NCBI RefSeq assembly: GCF_000633595.2
Contig: NZ_JIBU02000072.1
Coordinates: 1 to 35,706 of the forward strand
Length of the DNA: 35,706 nucleotides
Direction: 5' to 3'
DNA from: Clostridium drakei
Lineage (GTDB): Bacteria > Bacillota > Clostridia > Clostridiales > Clostridiaceae
The notes under the pieces were generated by a model. It was given only the letters and a program-made list of their open reading frames with translations, was not told where the DNA came from and did not search any database. Positions 1 to 7,940 of this stretch are shown piece by piece; within the stretch, counting starts at the first letter, position 1; each line of letters starts with the position of its first letter. A program made the translations under genes and the position numbers.

Positions 1-58
1 TACCTACAATGCCTAACGGCATGTTTTTTTGAGCAAAAAAGTTTTAAATTCCTACTAA

Positions 59-859
59 ATGAAAAATGCATCAACAGTGTTTACTTCAGATAGTGTTAAT
101 ACAGAAGAACTTGTAAAAGCAAAACCTGATATAGTATTTATGCCTTTAAATGATAAAAATGCAAAAAAAGTATCAGATTTAGGCATTCCAGTGGTTCAAT
201 TAAATTTTACTGATTTCAAAAGTTTAAAGGAATGTATTAAACTTACAGGTGATATTCTTGGAGAAGATAGTAAAAAAAGAGCAGATGCTTACATATCATA
301 TTTAGATAGTAAGCTTAATACTATAACTAGTGTAACATCAAAAATACCTAAACAGCAAAGACCTAAAGTCCTTCATGTAACTTCTCTCTCTCCATTAACT
401 GTAGATGGTAGTAATACAATAATTGATGCGTGGATAGATACAGCAGGTGGCGTAAATGCAGCCTCAGAAGTAAAAGGAAATAATAAACAAGTATCTATGG
501 AACAAGTACTAAAATGGAATCCTGATATTGTAATATTAAGCAGTAACACGCTTATGAAATTAAATAATGGCAAAAAAAGTATAGACAAATTATTAACTGA
601 CCAATCATGGCAAAAAGTAAACGCTGTGAAGGCATCAAAAGTTTACTTCAATCCAGATGGAGCTTTTTACTGGGATAGATATAGTGCAGAAGAAGCATTG
701 CAAATTCAATGGGCTGCAAAAATTATAAATCCAGATAAATTTGCCAACATAGATATAATTAAAGAAACAAGAAACTTTTACAAGACATTTTTAAATTATG
801 ATCTTTCAGAAGAAGAAGCTAATAGAATAATTAATGATGATAATCCAATTTCTAAATAA
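59..859 (+). pseudogene. ABC transporter substrate-binding protein (iron-siderophore/cobalamin type), 5' end damaged
   Basis: The readable frame gives 266 residues with the features of a TroA-like periplasmic binding protein: an early NTEELVKAKPDIVFMP segment (the 'kPDlVi' strand), a long linker helix around residues 70-95, and a second lobe with VSMEQVLKWNPDIVIL near residues 145-160. Family members are usually about 330-380 residues and start with a lipoprotein signal; here the signal peptide and the first half of lobe 1 are missing. The ATG at 59 has no ribosome binding site. Just upstream, frame 3 (from base 3) reads PTMPNGMFF, which looks like the missing lobe-1 strand, but it then meets TGA at 30 and TAA at 42, and it is out of frame with 59. 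I infer a gene inactivated by point mutations and a frameshift. The window edge prevents seeing the rest. Substrate cannot be assigned; ferric siderophore, haem or cobalamin are the family options. Confidence 0.7.
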
Positions 860-869
860 CTTTAAAATA

Positions 870-897
870 AAAAGCTGAAGGACTACCTTCAGCTTTT
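870..897. terminator. Bidirectional intrinsic terminator between convergent genes
   Basis: A perfect 12-bp stem AAAAGCTGAAGG/CCTTCAGCTTTT with a 4-base loop, A-rich on one side and T-rich on the other. It lies between the stop codons of the binding-protein gene (plus) and the last spoVA-operon gene (minus), so it can end both transcripts. Confidence 0.9.
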
Positions 898-904
898 ATG
901 TAAA

Positions 905-1111
905 TTAACATTGTTTATATTGGGGTTCTTGTTCTTGAATATATTCTTGTCTTCCTTTTAAAACCTCGAGAGCACTGTCAAGATTTTTAGATATTTGTTG
1001 AAAGTCCTGTTTTGCAGATTTATCTTCAGTTTCAAGTGCAAATGTTTTCATTGTAGCAGCAGCACTTTGTATTCCTGCAATTGCTTGCTGCATTTGAGTT
1101 CCTACTGTCAT
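905..1111 (-). CDS. DUF1657 protein, last gene of the spoVA-type operon
   Basis: 68-residue protein, entirely helical in appearance, with no signal peptide or membrane segment. It starts MTVGTQMQQAIAG and carries the DUF1657 core TMKTFALETED, then a helix ending QEQEPQYKQC. It is a close paralogue of the 68-residue protein at the other end of the operon (3967-4173), which also begins MTV and ends EEPQYRSN. The same motif recurs in the tail of the DUF421 protein (3089-3949). DUF1657 proteins sit in spoVA-type spore operons of Bacillus and Clostridium; their function is unknown. An ideal AAAGGAGGTGATAAA precedes the ATG at 1111. The 110-bp gap after spoVAEb has no terminator, so it is probably part of the same transcript. 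Confidence 0.85.
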   Translation of the reverse strand: MTVGTQMQQAIAGIQSAAATMKTFALETEDKSAKQDFQQISKNLDSALEVLKGRQEYIQEQEPQYKQC

Positions 1112-1221
1112 TTTATCACCTCCTTTGCGTAAAATTTTTCACTCAATTTTCACGGTTTGAGCACAATACACCGCAATATTTTTATATTAAATCAAAATTT
1201 TATATGTGCAAAAATGCTTAC

Positions 1222-1575
1222 TTATCCTTTAGGTTTAAATATCAAAGCTCCTATAAAACCAAATATAATTGCTGCAGAAATACCTGTACTGGTAATTTCA
1301 AAAGTTCCAGTAAGTACACCAATAATTCCATCTCTTTCTGCTTCCATAATGGCACCCTTTACTAAAGAATTTCCAAAGCTCATTATAGGTACAGAAGCTC
1401 CTGCTCCTGCAAATTTAATCAAAGGATCATACCAACCTAAACCTCCTAATATTGCTCCTACAACTACTAAAGTAGTTGTAGTATGTGCAGGTGTAAGTTT
1501 AAATACATCCATCATAATTTGACCTATTACACATATACCACCACCTACTATAAATGCCCACATGAATTTTTCCAT
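1222..1575 (-). CDS. spoVAE: Stage V sporulation protein AE (SpoVAEb type)
   Basis: 117-residue very hydrophobic protein with about three to four membrane segments. Recognisable family stretches are FIVGGGICVIGQIMMD near the N-terminus, the THTTTTLVVVGAILGGLG-like segment (here AHTTTTLVVVGAILGGLG), KFAGAGASVPIMSFGNSLVKGA, and a final GFIGALIFKPKG. SpoVA proteins form the inner-spore-membrane channel that takes up dipicolinic acid during sporulation and releases it in germination. The gene follows spoVAD by 19 bp, with GAAGGGTGA as its ribosome binding site. Length and motifs match the short SpoVAEb form. It shares the 'GAGxxxPIxxFxNxxxxxAIE' signature with SpoVAC upstream, a known similarity within this family. 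Confidence 0.93.
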   Translation of the reverse strand: MEKFMWAFIVGGGICVIGQIMMDVFKLTPAHTTTTLVVVGAILGGLGWYDPLIKFAGAGASVPIMSFGNSLVKGAIMEAERDGIIGVLTGTFEITSTGISAAIIFGFIGALIFKPKG

Positions 1576-1594
1576 ATACTATTCACCCTTCTTT

Positions 1595-2596
1595 TCACAT
1601 CTCTATAGACACTGCATGTGCAACACTAGGTATGCTTTCCTTTTGCTGATAGGACATTGGTGACATTAGCGCTCCCGTTGCCACTATTAGAATTCTCTTT
1701 AATTCCCCCTTTAACATACGTTTTAAAAAGTGACCATAAGTAACTACAGCAGAACAACCACAGCCACTACCTCCTGCAAAAACAGGTTGATCTTCTTCAT
1801 ATATAATTTTTCCACAATCAGTAAAAATATTTGATGGCATTTTGAAACCATGTTCTTCAAATAAATTACTGGCAATTTTATGACCTACTTTTCCCAAATC
1901 ACCAGTTGCAATAACATCATAGTAAGAAGGTTCAATATTAAAATCTCTAAAATGAGCTTCAATAGTATCCACTGCTGCTGGTGCCATAGCTGCTCCCATA
2001 TTAAAAGGATCAGAAATCCCCATATCTATTACTTTTCCTATAGTTGCAGAAGTAACTCTAGGGCCATGTCCCTCATGACCTATTACTGCCGCTCCGGCTC
2101 CAGTTACAGTCCACTGAGCAGTTGGTGGTTTTTGACTTCCATATTCTGTAGGATATCTAAACTGCTTTTCTGCTGATCCATTATGACTTGATGTTCCTGA
2201 TATTACATATTGTGCAGCCTTGCTTTCAACCATTAAGGAAGCTAATGCCAACCCTTCCATTGAACTGGAACAAGCACCAAACACTCCAAAATAAGGTATT
2301 CCTAAAGTACGAGCAGTAAAGCTACTTGTAGTTATCTGATTCATTAAGTCACCACTTACAAAAAATTGTATTCTATCTTTCTTAATATTAGATTTTTTGA
2401 TTGCCACCTGGCATGCTTCCTCTAACATCTTCTTTTCTGCTTTTTCAAAACTGTCTTGGCCTACCCATATATCTTGATGAAGAATATCAAAGTCTTCTTT
2501 TATAGCCCCCTTTGCTTCAAAAGGACCTCCTACAGCAGATGATCCTAATATAACTGGCTTAGATTTAAAAGTCCAGGATTGATGACCTGTAATCAT
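1595..2596 (-). CDS. spoVAD: Stage V sporulation protein AD (SpoVAD)
   Basis: 333-residue soluble thiolase-fold protein. It opens with GHQSWTFKSKPVILGSSAVGGPFE and has GVFGACSSSMEGLALAS around residues 105-120 (the thiolase nucleophile-loop region), TGDLGKVG, and the glycine-rich AGGSGCGCSAV near residue 275. All are typical of SpoVAD, which is about 335-340 residues long. SpoVAD is peripherally bound to the inner spore membrane and binds dipicolinic acid; it is needed for DPA uptake into the forespore. The gene starts one base after the spoVAC stop (TAA then ATG), with AGGTGG inside the end of spoVAC, so translation is probably coupled. Expression in the forespore (sigma G) is known for the family, but I could not find a convincing sigma G promoter here. 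Confidence 0.96.
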   Translation of the reverse strand: MITGHQSWTFKSKPVILGSSAVGGPFEAKGAIKEDFDILHQDIWVGQDSFEKAEKKMLEEACQVAIKKSNIKKDRIQFFVSGDLMNQITTSSFTARTLGIPYFGVFGACSSSMEGLALASLMVESKAAQYVISGTSSHNGSAEKQFRYPTEYGSQKPPTAQWTVTGAGAAVIGHEGHGPRVTSATIGKVIDMGISDPFNMGAAMAPAAVDTIEAHFRDFNIEPSYYDVIATGDLGKVGHKIASNLFEEHGFKMPSNIFTDCGKIIYEEDQPVFAGGSGCGCSAVVTYGHFLKRMLKGELKRILIVATGALMSPMSYQQKESIPSVAHAVSIEM

Positions 2597-3076
2597 TTAT
2601 ATCCCACCTAACCATTTAATAGTAATTTTTATAATAGTCATTACAAAAGCTGCAAAAACTCCAAAGGTAATTACCGGCCCTGCTATTTTAAACATATTTC
2701 CTCCAACACCTAAAACATATCCCTCACTTCTATGTTCAATAGCACTAGATGCAATGGTGTTAGCAAAACCTGTAATTGGAATAGCTGTTCCTGCTCCTGC
2801 CCATTGAGCAATATGATCATATACTCCAAAGCCAGTAAGCAGTACAGATATTATAATTAAAACTGCTACGGTTGGATTTCCTGCTGTAGTTTCACTAAAA
2901 TGAAAATATTTTATAAATATGTACTGAATAATTTCACCAATTGTACATATAGTCCCTCCTGCTAAAAATGCTCTAACTGAATTTAATAATACAGGTCTTT
3001 TTGGTTCTACTGCATTAGCTAAATTTTGATATTGCTGCTGTGCTGGTGTCAATTTTTTCTTTTTTTTATTAGCCAA
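2597..3076 (-). CDS. spoVAC: Stage V sporulation protein AC (SpoVAC)
   Basis: About 159 residues with a basic, lysine-rich N-terminus (ANKKKKKLTPAQQQYQ), then about four membrane segments. Signatures are FLAGGTICTIGEIIQY near residue 42 and AGAGTAIPITGFANTIASSAIEHRSEG near residue 95. SpoVAC is the mechanosensitive pore component of the SpoVA dipicolinate channel in the inner spore membrane. The frame opens at a GTG at 3085, but that GTG forms part of the ribosome binding site AGAAGGTGA. I therefore place the start at the TTG at 3076, seven bases further on. The ribosome binding site overlaps the stop of the DUF421 gene, indicating coupled translation. Confidence 0.95.
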   Translation of the reverse strand: MANKKKKKLTPAQQQYQNLANAVEPKRPVLLNSVRAFLAGGTICTIGEIIQYIFIKYFHFSETTAGNPTVAVLIIISVLLTGFGVYDHIAQWAGAGTAIPITGFANTIASSAIEHRSEGYVLGVGGNMFKIAGPVITFGVFAAFVMTIIKITIKWLGGI

Positions 3077-3088
3077 TTCTTTCACCTT

Positions 3089-3949
3089 CTAACGTAATAA
3101 ATATGGTTCTAATTTTTTCATAACTATTTTAAGTCTATTAGCTTCTCTCACATACATATGCTTAGCTTCTATATTTTCAGTTTCTAGAGAAAATGTAGTT
3201 AAATCCGCTTGACTTTTTTCCAAGCTTGCATAAAGTAGTCCTTTAACACTAGCTTCAGGAAGTTCTACACTATCATCGAAAACATCCACATACAATTCAC
3301 CATTACAATCTACCTGACCAACAAAAACATTATCCAAGGACACTTCCAAGTTTTCCAGTTTTTCATTAAGCCAAGTTTGATTTAACCTTAAATTGCTTAA
3401 AGACTCATTGATAACATTTCCGTCTAATATTACCGTTTGTGGTGGTGTTTCTGGAGAGACCTTGATTCCTAAATCATGTGGAGTGATTGGTTTTTTATCT
3501 GACTTTAAAATAACATTCATATCTCCTGTAGACTCCATTACAGCAAATTCTACATCTGCTAAATTAAATGCATCCTTTGAACGCAGTTCTCTTAAAAGAT
3601 CCTCTCCTGTAAGTCCAAGCTTTGTTAAATTTTCCTCCATAACTTTCCCATCTTTAACTAAAACCTTTTCCTTTCCATTAACTAAGTTATATATAAATCT
3701 TACTTTCAAGGACATGTAATCTAATATAATTGGTAGTAAAATCCAAACTGCTAGGGTAATAATTCCAAATACCCAATTTGCAATAGCATTTACTGAAACC
3801 AATGAAACTAAAATAGCAATTACAGCATAATTAATAATCCTAAATGGAGTGATTCTAACTGAATAGTTTTTGGTCAATATTCTTACTACAATTAAAGTCA
3901 AAAAAAATAACCCTATAGCCCTTAGCAATACCAATATCCATGTACTCAT
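3089..3949 (-). CDS. DUF421 (YetF-like) membrane protein with DUF1657-like C-terminal tail
   Basis: 286 residues. The N-terminal 85 residues form three membrane segments (LLRAIGLFFLTLIVVRIL, YAVIAILVSLVSVNAIANW, VFGIITLAVWILLPIIL). A DUF421 cytosolic domain follows at about 90-215, with the family pattern 'LVKDGKVMEENLTKLGLTGEDLLRELR' and AVMESTGDMNVILK. The last 50 residues (KSQADLTTFSLETENIEAKH and onward) align by eye with the free-standing DUF1657 proteins of the same operon (TMKTFALETED). YetF-type proteins of this design occur in the Bacillus spoVA2mob operon, linked to high spore heat resistance; their biochemical role is unknown. GGAGGAAATA precedes the ATG. The gene lies 17 bp after the first DUF1657 gene and ends at the spoVAC ribosome binding site. 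Confidence 0.88.
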   Translation of the reverse strand: MSTWILVLLRAIGLFFLTLIVVRILTKNYSVRITPFRIINYAVIAILVSLVSVNAIANWVFGIITLAVWILLPIILDYMSLKVRFIYNLVNGKEKVLVKDGKVMEENLTKLGLTGEDLLRELRSKDAFNLADVEFAVMESTGDMNVILKSDKKPITPHDLGIKVSPETPPQTVILDGNVINESLSNLRLNQTWLNEKLENLEVSLDNVFVGQVDCNGELYVDVFDDSVELPEASVKGLLYASLEKSQADLTTFSLETENIEAKHMYVREANRLKIVMKKLEPYLLR

Positions 3950-3966
3950 ACATTATTTCCTCCAAA

Positions 3967-4173
3967 TTAATTACTTCTATATTGAGGTTCTTCAAGTTCT
4001 ATAGCTTTTTCTCTCTCCTGCAAACTTTGTATGACTTCGTTAATATCTTTTATTGCATTTTTATATACAACTTTAAATTCTTTATTCTGTGCTTGAAGTG
4101 AATAAATTCTTAAAGTGCTCTCAACTCCTTTTAAGCTGCTTATAGTCTGTTTCAATTTTGAAGCAACCGTCAA
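3967..4173 (-). CDS. DUF1657 protein, first gene of the spoVA-type operon
   Basis: Small helical protein with no signal peptide. The open frame can start at a GTG at 4182, but that GTG lies inside the ribosome binding site AGGAGGGTGAAAG. The TTG at 4173 is correctly spaced and gives MTVASKLKQTISSLKG, matching the MTV start and the 68-residue length of the paralogue at 905-1111. The core STLRIYSLQAQNKEFK corresponds to the DUF1657 motif. It heads the spore operon; the roughly 110 bases upstream must carry the promoter. Function is unknown. The presence of one copy at each end of the operon suggests the two are not simply redundant, but that is inference. Confidence 0.8.
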   Translation of the reverse strand: MTVASKLKQTISSLKGVESTLRIYSLQAQNKEFKVVYKNAIKDINEVIQSLQEREKAIELEEPQYRSN

Positions 4174-4285
4174 TACTTTCACCCTCCTCTTATGTAATTA
4201 AAATTTATTTATGTTGTTATTTTTACAAGTATTTTTATTTTTATTCTAAAAACTTAATTTTGCACCTCAACTATTATATGCAAAA

Positions 4286-4328
4286 AATAAAGTATGCCAG
4301 AGGTTCTATTCCTCTAGCATACTTTATT
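4286..4328 (-). terminator. Terminator of the lactate operon
   Basis: Long stem AATAAAGTATGCCAGAGG/CCTCTAGCATACTTTATT with one mismatch and a 7-base loop, placed 9 bases after the stop of the lactate dehydrogenase gene. A T-rich stretch follows on the minus strand. It separates the lactate operon from the spoVA operon. Confidence 0.85.
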
Positions 4329-4336
4329 GATTAAAA

Positions 4337-5752
4337 CTATTCGCAAACTTTTCCTGGATTTAATATATTTTTAGGGTCAAAGGCTAATTTAATATTCCTC
4401 ATAAGTTCTATATAGTCATCTCCATATTGTTCGAACATATAGCTCTTTTTAGCAAAACCTATTCCATGTTCTCCAGATACTAACCCGTTCAATTCTCTAG
4501 ATTTTTTATACATGCATTCAAATACATCACTTAATTTCTTTTCCCACTCTGCTTTAGATAAATCATCTCTCAATACATATACGTGTAAATTTCCATCTCC
4601 TGCATGTCCAAAGCTTCTTATTCTTACATTGAATTTCTTTTGAAGCTCATCTGTATATTTTACAAACTCTGCCACCTTGTTTCTTGGTACTACTACATCA
4701 CATTCATCCATTTCTGTAGTAGTTGCCTTTACTGCTTCAAGGAAGGCTCCTCTAGCTGACCATACAGCTTCTTTTCTTTCATCTGTATCTGAAATATATA
4801 CATCTAATGCTCCTTCTTCTAAGCATATATTAGCTACTTTTTCATAATCCTTTTCTATATCGGCAGTACTATTTCCATCAAATGTTAAAAGTAAATATGC
4901 GTCTGATGAATTATCTGGGAATTTCTTGCCTAAAAATTCTTCTGCTGCAAGTATAACTTCTCTTTGCATAAATTCTATGGCTGTTGGTATAGATTTAGAT
5001 TTTATAATCTTTGGTACTGTATTTATTGCCCTTTCTAGGTTAGGGAATGGTATAAGTAAGCTTATAGCCTTTTTAGGCAATGGAAGCAATCTAAGTACGG
5101 CCTTTGTTACAATACCTAAAGTTCCCTCTGAACCACAAATTAAATCCTTTATGCTGTAGCCTGAACTGTTTTTAACTATCTTTCCACCTACTTCTATTAC
5201 TTTTCCTGTTGGAAGAACTACTTCTAATCCTCTTATATAATCTCTTGTAACTCCATATTTAACTGCTCTCATTCCACCAGCATTTGTGTTTATGTTTCCA
5301 CCTATAGTTGCTGATTTTTCACCTGGATCTGGTGGGTAGAATAAATCATGCTCTTCTACATATTTGCCTATTTCCATTAAAAGCACTCCTGGCTCTAATG
5401 TAAGAGTTAAATTTTCTTCATCAATTTCAAGTATGTTATTCATGTTTGTTAAGTTTATCATTATACCGCCGTGAATTGGAACAGATGCTCCAACTAGACC
5501 AGTACCTGATCCTCTAGCTACTACAGGAATATTATTTTCATAAGCATAAGCCATTACCTTAGAAACTTCCTCTGTATTTAAAACTTCTACCATAGCTTCT
5601 GGCATTTTGCTTATTCCACCTAATTCATCATGGCTGAAATCTTCATTTATATTTTCTCCTGTGTAAACTCTGTCTTCACCTAAAATATCTATTAAAAAAT
5701 CAATGTCCTTTTTATCTAATTTTTTATATTCTTTATTACATAGACATTCCAT
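4337..5752 (-). CDS. lctD: FAD-linked lactate dehydrogenase (GlcD/LctD family), catalytic subunit of the bifurcating Ldh-Etf complex
   Basis: 471 residues from the ATG at 5752. GGAGG lies 8 bases upstream; a TTG at 5767 overlaps that site and is not the start. The FAD_binding_4 domain carries [40 protein letters not shown] and [19 protein letters not shown]. The FAD-oxidase C domain carries [19 protein letters not shown] and [14 protein letters not shown] with the expected histidines. Immediate linkage to EtfB and a ferredoxin-domain EtfA is the arrangement of the Acetobacterium woodii lactate dehydrogenase-Etf complex. That enzyme oxidises lactate with NAD, driven by simultaneous oxidation of reduced ferredoxin. 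The complex is cytosolic. Glycolate or another 2-hydroxyacid could be a substrate of the family, but the permease and racemase upstream argue for lactate. Confidence 0.92.
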   Translation of the reverse strand: MECLCNKEYKKLDKKDIDFLIDILGEDRVYTGENINEDFSHDELGGISKMPEAMVEVLNTEEVSKVMAYAYENNIPVVARGSGTGLVGASVPIHGGIMINLTNMNNILEIDEENLTLTLEPGVLLMEIGKYVEEHDLFYPPDPGEKSATIGGNINTNAGGMRAVKYGVTRDYIRGLEVVLPTGKVIEVGGKIVKNSSGYSIKDLICGSEGTLGIVTKAVLRLLPLPKKAISLLIPFPNLERAINTVPKIIKSKSIPTAIEFMQREVILAAEEFLGKKFPDNSSDAYLLLTFDGNSTADIEKDYEKVANICLEEGALDVYISDTDERKEAVWSARGAFLEAVKATTTEMDECDVVVPRNKVAEFVKYTDELQKKFNVRIRSFGHAGDGNLHVYVLRDDLSKAEWEKKLSDVFECMYKKSRELNGLVSGEHGIGFAKKSYMFEQYGDDYIELMRNIKLAFDPKNILNPGKVCE

Positions 5753-5815
5753 CCTAATTACCTCCAAATTCGTTTTAATTTTTAATAATTGCTCAAGTTT
5801 AACTTCATTAATATA

Positions 5816-7018
5816 CTAAACTGTTAAAGATTTTCCTTCTTTTACATTATTTATAAGTTTCGGTACTACTTCGTAAATATCTCCTACTATTCCATAGTGA
5901 GCTACATTAAATATAGAAGCTTTAGGATCCTTATTTATGGCAATTATACAATCAGAATTATTCATTCCTGCTGCAAATTGTACTGCTCCCGATATTCCTA
6001 AAGTAATTATAAGCTTTGGTTTAACAGTTCTTCCACTTAATCCTATTTGTTTTTTAGCATCTGCCCAACCTGCTTCAATAAGTGGTCTTGTAGTTGCTAT
6101 TTGTGCTCCAATCAAAGCAGCAAACTCTTTTACCATTTCCATATCCTTTTCTGCCTTTAATCCTCTTCCTACTGCTACTATTACATCTGCATCAGATATA
6201 CTTTCTTCTACTTCCTTCTTTGTAACCTTTAATACATTTATATTAGAAGCTAATTCTTCTTTCTTTATACTGCAAGTTACAATTTCTCCAGACTTTTCTT
6301 CACTTCTCTCTGGTGCATCCATAACCTTATATCTTACTGTAGCGAGCTGTGGTCTGTGGTTTGGATTTATTATTTGTGCCATTATATTTCCACCAAAAGC
6401 TGGTCTTATTTGTACTAAATCAGTATTTTCCTTCATATCAAGTATAGTACAGTCTGCTGTAAGTCCTGTTCTAAATCTAGCTGCTACTCTTGGTGCTAAT
6501 GATCTTCCTACTGTAGTTGCACCTACAAGTAAAGTTGAAGGTTTAACACTATTTATAAAGTCTTCCATAGCTTTAGTGTAAGGTTCTATTCTAAAATCCT
6601 TTAATTCTTCATCATCATATACAAAAACCTTGTCTACTCCATAATGAAGTATTTCTTCTGCCTTTTTTTCTATATCATGTCCTACAAATACTGCATAAAC
6701 AGGATGATTTATTTTTGCTGCTAATTCTTTAGCTTTTCCAATAAGTTCATAAGTTACTGGATGAATATCACCTTCTACATGATCTACATATACAGCTACA
6801 CCCTTCCAAAGGCTTTTATCTATAGCTTCTACTTCTTCCTCTATAAATTCCATAACCCCTGCAGGTCCTTTTTTAACACAAAGCTTACACATTTTACAGC
6901 CTGCATTTACTTCTATTTTTCCTTCTTTTTCTTCTAGAGCTCCAAAGGGACATATTTTTACTAATTCTTCTATAGCTGAAGGAGTTAATTTCTCCTGATT
7001 TACTACTAATTTACCCAT
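5816..7018 (-). CDS. etfA: Electron transfer flavoprotein alpha subunit with N-terminal ferredoxin-like domain
   Basis: 400 residues, longer than a plain EtfA (about 320-340) because of a 60-residue N-terminal domain. That domain has Cys23 (ICPFGAL) and Cys41, Cys44, Cys47 (CKMCKLC), enough ligands for one [4Fe-4S] cluster. The EtfA body follows from about residue 70. The C-terminal FAD domain has SGRTVKPKLIITLGISGAVQ, AGMNNSDCIIAINKD and FNVAHYGIVGDIYEVVP. This layout is that of LctC in bifurcating lactate dehydrogenase complexes, where the cluster is thought to take part in electron transfer with ferredoxin. AAGGAGG lies 8 bases before the ATG. It lies between etfB and the dehydrogenase gene in the same operon, with no terminator between them. 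Confidence 0.94.
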   Translation of the reverse strand: MGKLVVNQEKLTPSAIEELVKICPFGALEEKEGKIEVNAGCKMCKLCVKKGPAGVMEFIEEEVEAIDKSLWKGVAVYVDHVEGDIHPVTYELIGKAKELAAKINHPVYAVFVGHDIEKKAEEILHYGVDKVFVYDDEELKDFRIEPYTKAMEDFINSVKPSTLLVGATTVGRSLAPRVAARFRTGLTADCTILDMKENTDLVQIRPAFGGNIMAQIINPNHRPQLATVRYKVMDAPERSEEKSGEIVTCSIKKEELASNINVLKVTKKEVEESISDADVIVAVGRGLKAEKDMEMVKEFAALIGAQIATTRPLIEAGWADAKKQIGLSGRTVKPKLIITLGISGAVQFAAGMNNSDCIIAINKDPKASIFNVAHYGIVGDIYEVVPKLINNVKEGKSLTV

Positions 7019-7094
7019 AACTCGTTCCTCCTTAAATTTACCTTAAAAACATTTTTAACTAACTTTAACCATTATATATTTGATAATTTAAATC

Positions 7095-7883
7095 TTATAG
7101 AAACTTCATCTTTTTAAGTTTATCTTCAAGCCTAGCTGCTAATTCTTCTCCTGTTCCCTTCCACATTTCTTTATCTGTATTCACTGCTGGTGGGAATATT
7201 CTTTCAACCTGAGTTGGTGAACCATTTAATCCATATTTATTTTCATTTTTATCTTCAAGATCTTTAAAACTTAAAATTTTAACTTCTCTATCCTTAGTTT
7301 CTAATTTCTTTTTGTAAGATGGAAGTCTTGGTTGGAATATATCCTTCTCTACAGTCAATAAGCATGGATATTTAACTTCTGCAACTTCTATTGTATTTGG
7401 CATATCCATCTCTACTACTATTGATTTTTCCTTAAGCTCTTCTACTTTTCTCACATTAGCTATATGTGGTATTTTTAAATATTCTGCCATTTCTGGTCCT
7501 ACTTGAGCAGTATCACCATCTGTAGTCTGCTTTCCACAGAGTATTAAATCAACTTTGCCCATACTTCTGACGCCCTGAGATATAGTATAGGATGTTGCCA
7601 AAACATCTGCTCCACCAAACTTTCTATCTGAAAGAAGAACTCCTTCATCTGCCCCCATCATATAAGCTTCCTTTATAACTTCTGCTGCTTGTGGTGGTCC
7701 CATGCTTATAACCTTCACAGTACCTCCTACCTTTGCTCTCATTCTAAGTGCTGTTTCTAATGCATATAAATCATATGGATTCATCTTTGAATCAACACCA
7801 TCTCTTTTTAAAACTCCTGTTACTGGATCTACTTCTACTTTTGAAGTACCTGGTACTTGTTTTATACATACTAATATTTCCAT
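7095..7883 (-). CDS. etfB: Electron transfer flavoprotein beta subunit
   Basis: 262 residues from the ATG at 7883 ([13 protein letters not shown]). GGAGG lies 8 bases upstream; the earlier in-frame ATG at 7898 overlaps that site. Family signatures are the N-terminal [59 protein letters not shown] and the nucleotide-binding [20 protein letters not shown]. In bifurcating Etfs the beta subunit holds the bifurcating FAD and the NAD site. The partner is EtfA encoded 76 bp downstream. Length and gene order (etfB, etfA, dehydrogenase) match the LctBCD complex. Confidence 0.95.
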   Translation of the reverse strand: MEILVCIKQVPGTSKVEVDPVTGVLKRDGVDSKMNPYDLYALETALRMRAKVGGTVKVISMGPPQAAEVIKEAYMMGADEGVLLSDRKFGGADVLATSYTISQGVRSMGKVDLILCGKQTTDGDTAQVGPEMAEYLKIPHIANVRKVEELKEKSIVVEMDMPNTIEVAEVKYPCLLTVEKDIFQPRLPSYKKKLETKDREVKILSFKDLEDKNENKYGLNGSPTQVERIFPPAVNTDKEMWKGTGEELAARLEDKLKKMKFL

Positions 7884-7940
7884 GTGAAATACCTCCATTT
7901 AATTTTATTATCTACTATATTAAAATTCAAAATTAACATT

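Noticed and set aside
4174-4285. Possible sigma G promoter for the spoVA operon (GAATA near 4235 with A/T-rich sequence downstream)
   Set aside because: No CATnnTA-type -10 is found at the right distance, so I could not support it, although forespore expression is expected for the family.
5937-6581. A 214-codon open frame on the plus strand opposite etfA
   Set aside because: It is antisense to a clearly conserved gene, has no ribosome binding site and its translation is hydrophobic in the way expected from reading the complement of a real gene.
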